Assembly (NCBI GenBank): GCA_963761445.1
Contig: CAVXHV010000005.1
Location: 2,418,001 to 2,482,000 of the forward strand
DNA: 64,000 nucleotides
Source of the DNA: CAVXHV01 sp963761445
Lineage (GTDB): Bacteria > Planctomycetota > Planctomycetia > Isosphaerales > Isosphaeraceae
Direction: 5' to 3'
Shown here: piece by piece, positions 58,399 through 64,000 of the stretch
Layout of the letters: the number at the start of each line of letters is the position of its first letter
How positions within the stretch are numbered: the first letter of the stretch is position 1
Program-made: the position numbers and the translations under genes
Notes under the pieces: model-generated
The model's database searches: none
Seen by the model: only the letters and a program-made list of their open reading frames with translations
What the model was told of the DNA's origin: nothing

Positions 58399-61300
58399 CT
58401 AGCGCCGCGGCGGCTTGACCTTTGGTTTGGGCGATTCTTTCGGGTTGATGACAAACGACGTCTTGCCCGCAAGCGGTTGCGACTCCGAGCTCTCGATTCC
58501 CGTAAGCGTGACCGTGAGCGACTTGATCAGCGACTGCGGCTTCGCAAATCGCAGGGTGACGGTCGAGTTTTCCGGGTCATAGACGGCACTCGCCAGCCGG
58601 ACAGCCTTGCGTCGGCTGCGACGACTGGCGCCAGGCAGCGAAACCGAATAACTCGCCATATTTCCGGCGGTGGTGGGACTAAGGGATACGTCGAACACAA
58701 GAACAACGGCCACGAAAAGAACACGCCGATGGCTGACCGTGAACTGGGCGGTATCGCTCGCGACGTGCGGAGGCGAGCTTGAGCTAGTCGTCTGGAAACC
58801 AGGCGGGGGGCCGGCCGACGCGCCCGTCGTCAACCAGCCGATATCCTCGAGAATCGCCAGGTCGAGCGAGCTCGGCCAGACCCGGCCGAAGGGAAATGCA
58901 ACGCCATTCATGAGGTCGCCCAGCAAGTTCGAACCGGGATTTCCTGGCGGATTGCCCACATGGCTGAAGCTTTCGTTGTCGGGTGACCGATTGTTGGCGC
59001 CCAGGCTGGTGAGTGGAACCGGGCCGCCATACAGTTTGGCGGCGTTCGGGCCGCTAAAGTAGAGGATCGAGGGAACGCCGCCAGTACCGAAGGCGGTGAA
59101 TCCATCGAACACGCTGGGAACCGGACTCAACTGGCCGTAATTCGGCCCAGAAAGCACCCGGGTGCTGTAAAAACCCAGTCCGTGAACCATTTCGTGGGTG
59201 AATACTGATACGGCATCAATGACATTCGGCGGGATCGCGTCGAGGCGGTCGCGCAGAGGATCGAACCAAAGCGTCGAGAGGTATCGAGGGTTGAGCCAGA
59301 CGACTCCGGGCCCGCCTCGTGCCGTATCGATATCGGTTCTTGCCGATACAACGATCTCGGTTGGCGCTCCCAAAAGCAACCGCGAGAGTGCGTCGCCGGC
59401 GGCTTCGAGGTCGGTCAGCAGATAGGGGAAAGGCGCGAAGAGTCCTTGCGGATCGTTGAACACGAACGAGAAAGTGATCGGGCCCAGGGGTGAAACGTGC
59501 GCCGTCGACGTCACGTCCGCCGTTGCGGTTTCATCGATCGTCGCGATGGAAACGCTCACCGGAGTCCCGTCGCTCGTCGCCGACGGGAACTTATACAAAT
59601 GAGTTCCGCTGACCTGGAAGACCCCCTGGCGCAAGCTCTCAACGGTGCCCGTCGAGATCGCGCCGTCCCCCCAATCGATGATCGCGCTGAACTGACTGGA
59701 ATTGAGGCCAAGGTAGTTATCGGTGAACGTCGCAACAATATTGCTTATACTGATTGATGTATAGCTCTGGAAAACTGTGGGCGAAGCATTGAGCTTGTAG
59801 CCGATCGCCGAGGTGTTTCCGCTCGGGTCAGTGGCGAAGGCCGCAACCCGCCCGACGTCGTCGACCGCGGGCAGCGTGGCCGAGTACTCGCCATGGCCGC
59901 TGGTATCGGTGAGCACAGTGACGGTGCCCAGCAGTTTCTCGGCCTGGGGCTCGGTCGTCGCCGGCAACGTGGGGTTGTCGAAGAGATCGATGGAGTACTC
60001 GGTGTTCGGCTTCGAGTCGATCGTTCCCTCGACCACCGTCGAACCGTCGACCAGTTCGACCGAGTCCAGGACGGGGGGCATGGAGCCGTCGTTGGCGTGT
60101 GTGGTGCTATCGAGAGCGATCGCGTTCGACGTATTCGCGTAGATGGAATTATTCCGAAGATTGTCGTCATTGCCGTGAATTTCCACCGCGGTGGAGTTGA
60201 AAGCGATGCGATTTGGCTCACCCGGATCCGACCCGCCGATCGTCGCGCCATCTTGATCGATGCTGATCCCTATCCCATTGCCCAGCGCGGCCTCTCCGGT
60301 GGCGTCCGTTCCAATCCAGTTGCCGATCACCAGGCCCGTGCTGATCGACCCATCGTCCTGACCGATCTGGACTCCTTCGTACATGTTTCCTGAGATGAGA
60401 TTGCGCGCCCCAGCCGCCGTGCCGCCGATCGTGAATCCGTTGACATCGCCGACAGAGATCCCGATCGACTGACGGTAGGGGCCGTCCTTGGAGCCAGGGT
60501 CTGTTCCCGGCGCATTCATTCCCGTGGCGTCCGTGCCGATGTCGTTTCCTTCGACCAGAACGCCCACGGTTGTGCCGGGCAGCCCCAAATCGGCAAGGAC
60601 GATCCCGACGTTCTCACCCGCGATGACGTTGCGGCTCGCGGCCGTTGTGCCGCCAATCGTGGCGGCGGCATCATCCACGCAGATCCCCGTGGTGAGGGAT
60701 TCACCCGGTGCGTAGTGCGACGACGATGCCAGGATATCCGCACCGGTCGAATCGGTGCCGATGAGGTTGCCGACAATTAGCGCCCCTGCGCCGCTAGGCT
60801 GGACGCCGATCTCCGCGTGGAACGCCCCAGCGAGAATTCCGTTGCTCGAGACCACGTTCCCCGAGATGGTTGAGTTCTTGCCATCCAGCTCGATGCCGTC
60901 GCCGGCATTACCCTCGGCGACGCTGCCGGTCGGATCAGTGCCAATGTAGTTGGATTCGATCACGTCGTCCGATCCCCACACATCCAGCCCATCACCCGGG
61001 AATCGGTCGATGACGAGCCCGCGTACGAGACTATTAGACTCAATGCCCAGGCCGGCAGCGAAATCGTTCGGAACGAGTGCGCCACTGATTTCAATGAGCG
61101 GTTTGGCGGTATAACCAGGCTGCGTCGTCCCGTCCACAATGACCGGGGCTTCGATCGTTGGCAGCGGAGCCGTCGGCTCGATGGTTTGAACGCCGTCCCC
61201 CGGAATCGAAAAAACGATCTGGTCTGTTCCCTGGGGGTCCTGGTCGTCATTGACCTGGATGATCGCCGCACGCAACGAGCCGGCAATCGGATCGCTGGGA

Positions 61301-61404
61301 TCATCGGCCGTCGTGGAGACGGTGAACGTCGTCAAAAGGTAGCGGTTCTCCAGGTCTTCCAGGCGGAGAGGGGAGCGACGCCGGCGTTTCGCGCCTTCAC
61401 TCAT
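58399..61404 (-). CDS. Large secreted beta-helix protein with a metalloprotease-like HExxHxxGF motif
   Basis: 1001 residues. Starts MSEGAKRRRRSPLRLEDLEN, then RYLLTTF, the planctomycete extracellular-protein motif (LExLExRxLL). Residues about 30-500 form a right-handed parallel beta-helix of calx-like IGTDxTG repeats (IGTDPTGSVAEGN, IGTDSTGADI, IGTDATGMNA, IGTDATGEAAL). A PKD-like stretch (FSAIIDWGDGAISTG) follows. The C-terminal third carries VFTHEMVHGLGF, a zinc metalloprotease-like HExxHxxGF. The protein ends in a tail of Lys/Pro. Frame intact. Likely a cell-surface adhesin or protease; the combination is unusual. Confidence 0.85.
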   Translation of the reverse strand: MSEGAKRRRRSPLRLEDLENRYLLTTFTVSTTADDPSDPIAGSLRAAIIQVNDDQDPQGTDQIVFSIPGDGVQTIEPTAPLPTIEAPVIVDGTTQPGYTAKPLIEISGALVPNDFAAGLGIESNSLVRGLVIDRFPGDGLDVWGSDDVIESNYIGTDPTGSVAEGNAGDGIELDGKNSTISGNVVSSNGILAGAFHAEIGVQPSGAGALIVGNLIGTDSTGADILASSSHYAPGESLTTGICVDDAAATIGGTTAASRNVIAGENVGIVLADLGLPGTTVGVLVEGNDIGTDATGMNAPGTDPGSKDGPYRQSIGISVGDVNGFTIGGTAAGARNLISGNMYEGVQIGQDDGSISTGLVIGNWIGTDATGEAALGNGIGISIDQDGATIGGSDPGEPNRIAFNSTAVEIHGNDDNLRNNSIYANTSNAIALDSTTHANDGSMPPVLDSVELVDGSTVVEGTIDSKPNTEYSIDLFDNPTLPATTEPQAEKLLGTVTVLTDTSGHGEYSATLPAVDDVGRVAAFATDPSGNTSAIGYKLNASPTVFQSYTSISISNIVATFTDNYLGLNSSQFSAIIDWGDGAISTGTVESLRQGVFQVSGTHLYKFPSATSDGTPVSVSIATIDETATADVTSTAHVSPLGPITFSFVFNDPQGLFAPFPYLLTDLEAAGDALSRLLLGAPTEIVVSARTDIDTARGGPGVVWLNPRYLSTLWFDPLRDRLDAIPPNVIDAVSVFTHEMVHGLGFYSTRVLSGPNYGQLSPVPSVFDGFTAFGTGGVPSILYFSGPNAAKLYGGPVPLTSLGANNRSPDNESFSHVGNPPGNPGSNLLGDLMNGVAFPFGRVWPSSLDLAILEDIGWLTTGASAGPPPGFQTTSSSSPPHVASDTAQFTVSHRRVLFVAVVLVFDVSLSPTTAGNMASYSVSLPGASRRSRRKAVRLASAVYDPENSTVTLRFAKPQSLIKSLTVTLTGIESSESQPLAGKTSFVINPKESPKPKVKPPRR

Positions 61405-61603
61405 AGAACGACCACGATGTTCGAGACTCTCTCATCGATTCGGCGATGTCGTTCCACCGCCTCCTGGACACGTGACCGAGTCATTCTAGCGTGTCGCTCC
61501 GAGTGGCGGAAAGCCCGATAGAAAAGCGACACTCCTCGCTGAACACCACCACGAGATCTGCTAACGATAAGCGTTTTACTTTCCAAGGCTTGGATTTAAG
61601 CCA

Positions 61604-61636
61604 CCGACCTTAGTCGGTATTGTTGGACTTTAGTCC
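61604..61636. repeat. Two adjacent short hairpins
   Basis: CCGACCTTAGTCGG (61604-61617) and GGACTTTAGTCC (61625-61636), both with TTAG or TTTAG in the middle. They sit just before the DUF4058 remnant. Possibly a REP-type element or remnant of an insertion end. Confidence 0.55.
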
Positions 61637-61664
61637 GAAATTTGTTCGCCAGGAGGCTTTCGCC

Positions 61665-61730
61665 ATGCCGATCCACGATTGGTCCCGAGTCCCCGCCGGG
61701 CTTTTCCATCATTTTCATCAGCATCCGTAG
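61665..61730 (+). pseudogene. DUF4058 family remnant, 22 codons
   Basis: AGGAGG precedes ATG 61665. The codons give MPIHDWSRVPAGLFHHFHQ, the conserved N-terminus of DUF4058 proteins (usually about 250 residues), and then HP and a stop at 61728. The rest of the gene is missing. The YwqK-type gene begins 20 bases later, so a deletion or insertion removed the body of the gene. Confidence 0.75.
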
Positions 61731-61749
61731 CCCCCCGGCAGACGAATTC

Positions 61750-62223
61750 ATGAAAACTGTAGACATCGGGTCGCTTGCTGATGACGAGTATCAGAGGTTC
61801 ACTCTCGAAGGCTCCTTGTATACGGGGGTCGCCACCGAGCATTATCCGGCGGGCAGCTTGCGGAGCGAGGTTCATATCGTCGACGGCGTCCAGGAGGGAC
61901 CGGCGAGAGAGTGGTACGCGGATGGTCAGATCGCCTCCGATGAGTCGTTCCGCGGCGGGGGTCTGTCGGGCCAATGCAAGAGCTGGCATCAAAACGGCCG
62001 CGTCGCAGAGGAGGCGACCTTTGAGCTCGGGATCTGCCTGGAGCGCAATCGATGGGACGACGAGGGTTGCTTGATTCTGGAATATCGACTTGAGTCGGAC
62101 CCGAGCGACTTCAACTACGTGGTACTCGAGGCGAGGAGGGACGCCGAGAGGCGAGGATTAGCAGAAGGTCTGCGGGGGCGCGATTCGAGCACGGCGAGCG
62201 AAGAGCCCGGACAGAAGAGCTAG
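61750..62223 (+). CDS. YwqK-type MORN-like repeat protein
   Basis: 157 residues. Tandem Gly/aromatic repeats: LRSEVHIVDGVQEGPAREWY, ADGQIASDESFRGGGLSGQC, KSWHQNGRVAEEATFELG, the pattern of the YwqK/MORN family sometimes annotated as antitoxin of a toxin-antitoxin pair. No toxin gene is adjacent. C-terminal helix and acidic/Gly tail. Starts 20 bases after the DUF4058 remnant and may now use its ribosome site and promoter. Confidence 0.72.
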   Translation: MKTVDIGSLADDEYQRFTLEGSLYTGVATEHYPAGSLRSEVHIVDGVQEGPAREWYADGQIASDESFRGGGLSGQCKSWHQNGRVAEEATFELGICLERNRWDDEGCLILEYRLESDPSDFNYVVLEARRDAERRGLAEGLRGRDSSTASEEPGQKS

Positions 62224-62475
62224 GACACGCATCACGATTCGGGTTTGGAGGTGGCCGGATTGGTCGGCGGGATTCTTGCCGAGCTTTCACGGGCATGGTG
62301 GGCCGGTGACGTGGGCGTGTTTGGAGAACGCCCTCTGGGTTGCTGGGTTTAGCCAAGCCGGATAGGCTTAACTCAGGTCGAGGGCGGATATCGCCGGCGG
62401 GAGTATTTCACGGGTCAGACTAGCATTCGCGATTGGCGCGGTCGAATGATTCGCCGCGCGTTCGTGGAGGTGGTG

Positions 62476-63032
62476 ATGACGGACGTGACGCGCATCCTCT
62501 CCGCGATCGAGCAGGGTGATCCGGACGCGGCCGCACAACTTTTGCCGCTCGTTTATGACGAGCTGAGGAAGCTGGCGGCGCGGCGGCTGGCCAACGAGGC
62601 GCCGGGGCAAACGCTCCAGGCGACGGCGCTCGTGCACGAGGCGTACTTGCGCCTGGTCGACAGTGAGGCGCGCGGCGCTGGGACAGCCGAGGGCATTTCT
62701 TTGCAGCGGCCGCCGAAGCGATGCGGCGGATCTTGGTCGAAAACTACCGGCGCAAGCATCGGGCGAAGCGGGGCGGGGACCAGCACCGGGTGGATGACGA
62801 AGAGGCGATTTATGCGGTGGCCTCACCGGTAAGCGACCTCGTGGCGCTTGACGATGCGCTCGAGGCACTTGCGAAGGTGGACATCACGGCGGCGGGGATT
62901 GTGAAGCTCAAGTACTTCGCGGGTCTCTCCATTCCCGAGATTGCGGATGTGATGGGGATTGCCCCACGCACGGTTGACCGCCACTGGGCCTATGCCCGCG
63001 CCTGGCTGCACCAGGAGCTCGGGCACGACTGA
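62476..63032 (+). CDS. ECF-type sigma-70 family factor (TIGR02999-like), one frameshift
   Basis: ATG 62476. Starts MTDVTRILSAIEQGDPDAAA, then LPLVYDELRKLAARRLANEA and ATALVHEAYLRLVD. The frame changes near 62665 and continues RWDSRGHFFAAAAEAMRRIL and the region 4 helix-turn-helix (LKYFAGLSIPEIADVMGIAP RTVDRHW, quoted in two parts). About 185 residues, the usual size. The sequence matches the planctomycete TIGR02999 group that nearly always precedes a Ser/Thr kinase with WD40 or TPR repeats, as here. Probably phosphorylation-linked regulation. Confidence 0.87.
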
Positions 63033-63129
63033 ATTTCGTGTTTTGAAATGCGAATGGCGTGATCCGGATGGCGATGGCGCATTGTCTAGTGGGGGCATCG
63101 CCCGGATTGGCTTCGGGGAGCGGCGAGTG

Positions 63130-64000
63130 ATGCGGGAGCGCGCAATTTTCATGGCCGCGCTGGATTTCGAGAGCGCCTCGTCGCAGGCCGACTTTATTGA
63201 GCGAGAATGCGGCGGGGATGAGACATTAAAGGCGAGGGTGGAGGCACTACTTCATTCACACCGGGCGGCGGGGAGCTTCCTGCACGACCAGCCGCTGGTG
63301 GGCCGGCCGAAAGATCCGGCCGAAGTCACGCCGGGGGCGGAGGGCCCCGGGATGTTGATCGGGTCTTACAAGCTGCTCGAGCGGATTGGCGAAGGGGGCT
63401 TCGGCGTGGTTTACATGGCCGAGCAGCTCAAGCCGGTGCGCCGGAAGGTGGCGTTGAAGATCGTCAAGCCGGGCATGGACACGCGGCAGGTGATTGCGCG
63501 GTTCGAGGCTGAGCGCCAGGCGCTGGCGATCATGGACCACGCCAATATCGCCAAGGTGCTTGACGGCGGGGTGTCACCTTCGGGGCGGCCGTACTTCGTG
63601 ATGGACCTGATCAAAGGGGTGCCGGTCACGGAGTTCTGCGACCAGAATCAACTACCTGCGCGGCGGCGGCTGGAGCTGTTTATCACGGTGTGCCATGCGG
63701 TGCAACACGCACATCAGAAGGGGATCATTCACCGTGACTTGAAACCCTCGAATGTGCTGATCACGCAGCACGATACGACGCCGGTTGTGAAGATCATCGA
63801 CTTCGGCGTGGCCAAAGCGCTCGGGCAGGTGCTGACAGAAAAGACGCTTTTCACCGGCTTTGCGCAGATGCTGGGAACGCCGCTCTACATGTCTCCGGAG
63901 CAGGCCGGGCAGAGCGGGCTGGATGTGGACACTCGAAGTGACATTTATTCGCTAGGGGTGCTGCTTTACGAGCTCTTGACCGGGACGACGCCGTTCGACA
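63130..64000 (+). CDS. Serine/threonine protein kinase, 3' partial
   Basis: ATG 63130 (GTG 63127 also possible), 98 bases after the sigma gene. N-terminal helical segment (residues about 1-70) then the kinase domain: GEGGFGVVYMAEQ (P-loop, about residue 84), VALKIVKPG (Lys), HRDLKPSN (about residue 200), DFGVAKAL, GTPLYMSPEQAG, SDIYSLGVLLYELLTGTTPF. All catalytic residues present; the frame is open to the right edge. In this family a WD40 or TPR region usually follows, similar to the protein at the left edge. Confidence 0.95.
   Translation, partial: MRERAIFMAALDFESASSQADFIERECGGDETLKARVEALLHSHRAAGSFLHDQPLVGRPKDPAEVTPGAEGPGMLIGSYKLLERIGEGGFGVVYMAEQLKPVRRKVALKIVKPGMDTRQVIARFEAERQALAIMDHANIAKVLDGGVSPSGRPYFVMDLIKGVPVTEFCDQNQLPARRRLELFITVCHAVQHAHQKGIIHRDLKPSNVLITQHDTTPVVKIIDFGVAKALGQVLTEKTLFTGFAQMLGTPLYMSPEQAGQSGLDVDTRSDIYSLGVLLYELLTGTTPFD

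Noticed and set aside
1..64000. CRISPR arrays, tRNA and rRNA genes
   Set aside because: No regularly spaced direct repeats and no tRNA-like cloverleaf or rRNA core sequence was recognised by eye; a short tRNA could still be missed without a search.

Overview
The window looks like chromosomal DNA of a planctomycete, probably of the Isosphaeraceae/Gemmataceae type. This is inferred from gene families, not from any marker gene. The supporting families are: DUF1559 pseudopilin-like proteins, WD40/TPR and kinase signalling proteins, an ECF sigma factor fused to a periplasmic domain, a separate ECF sigma gene followed by a Ser/Thr kinase, DUF4159 and DUF1573 proteins, tandem Uma2 proteins, a secreted protein with an N-terminal LEDLENRYLL motif, and many small planctomycete-type membrane proteins. 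No rRNA, tRNA, CRISPR array, complete IS element or prophage was seen.

Layout. 1-5.3 kb: the 3' part of a WD40/TPR protein, then a secreted helical-repeat protein with two DUF4159 domains. 5.5-8.6 kb: inositol-3-phosphate synthase, a TIM-barrel isomerase/epimerase and a UbiA/EboC-like membrane prenyltransferase, which read as one small-metabolite pathway. A second, paralogous TIM barrel lies at 15.0 kb. 8.7-15.0 kb: an envelope cassette (DUF1573 lipoprotein, pseudopilin, Cys-rich secreted protein, membrane protein, C39 peptidase) and two Uma2 genes lie between them. 16.0-25.9 kb: two related modules of small lipoprotein, DUF1559 pseudopilin, intrinsic terminator and TPR membrane protein; the first also carries a CRTAC1-type lipoprotein and is followed by a HEAT-repeat protein. 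26.2-31.9 kb: a TolC / HlyD / MacB-permease efflux operon. 32.0-33.2 kb: four small minus-strand genes, three of them tightly coupled.

33.7-43.2 kb: an unusual five-gene accessory cluster with a near-consensus promoter. It encodes a carboxypeptidase-regulatory-like protein, a secreted protein with about twenty Cys-Ser/Thr repeats, a helical secreted protein, and two large paralogous multi-spanning membrane proteins with a GATase-like GDHT domain. This is the strongest candidate here for an undescribed system. 43.2-49.2 kb (minus): two large envelope proteins (one Gly-rich) and a duplicated small membrane gene, one copy of which is dead. 49.3-56.4 kb: the ECF fusion, an HD/nucleotidyltransferase, a TPR protein and hldE. 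56.5-64 kb: dispersed palindromes, a DUF433 gene, a transposase remnant, a large beta-helix/metalloprotease surface protein, a DUF4058 remnant, a YwqK-type gene, and an ECF sigma / Ser-Thr kinase pair that runs off the right edge.

Caveat: more than twenty otherwise conserved genes change reading frame once or more, often at or near homopolymers (for example C10 at 8839 and C7 at 6054). The simplest explanation is uncorrected indels in the assembly. Such genes are given here as single CDS spans with the break position stated. Real decay is claimed only where truncation or duplication supports it.
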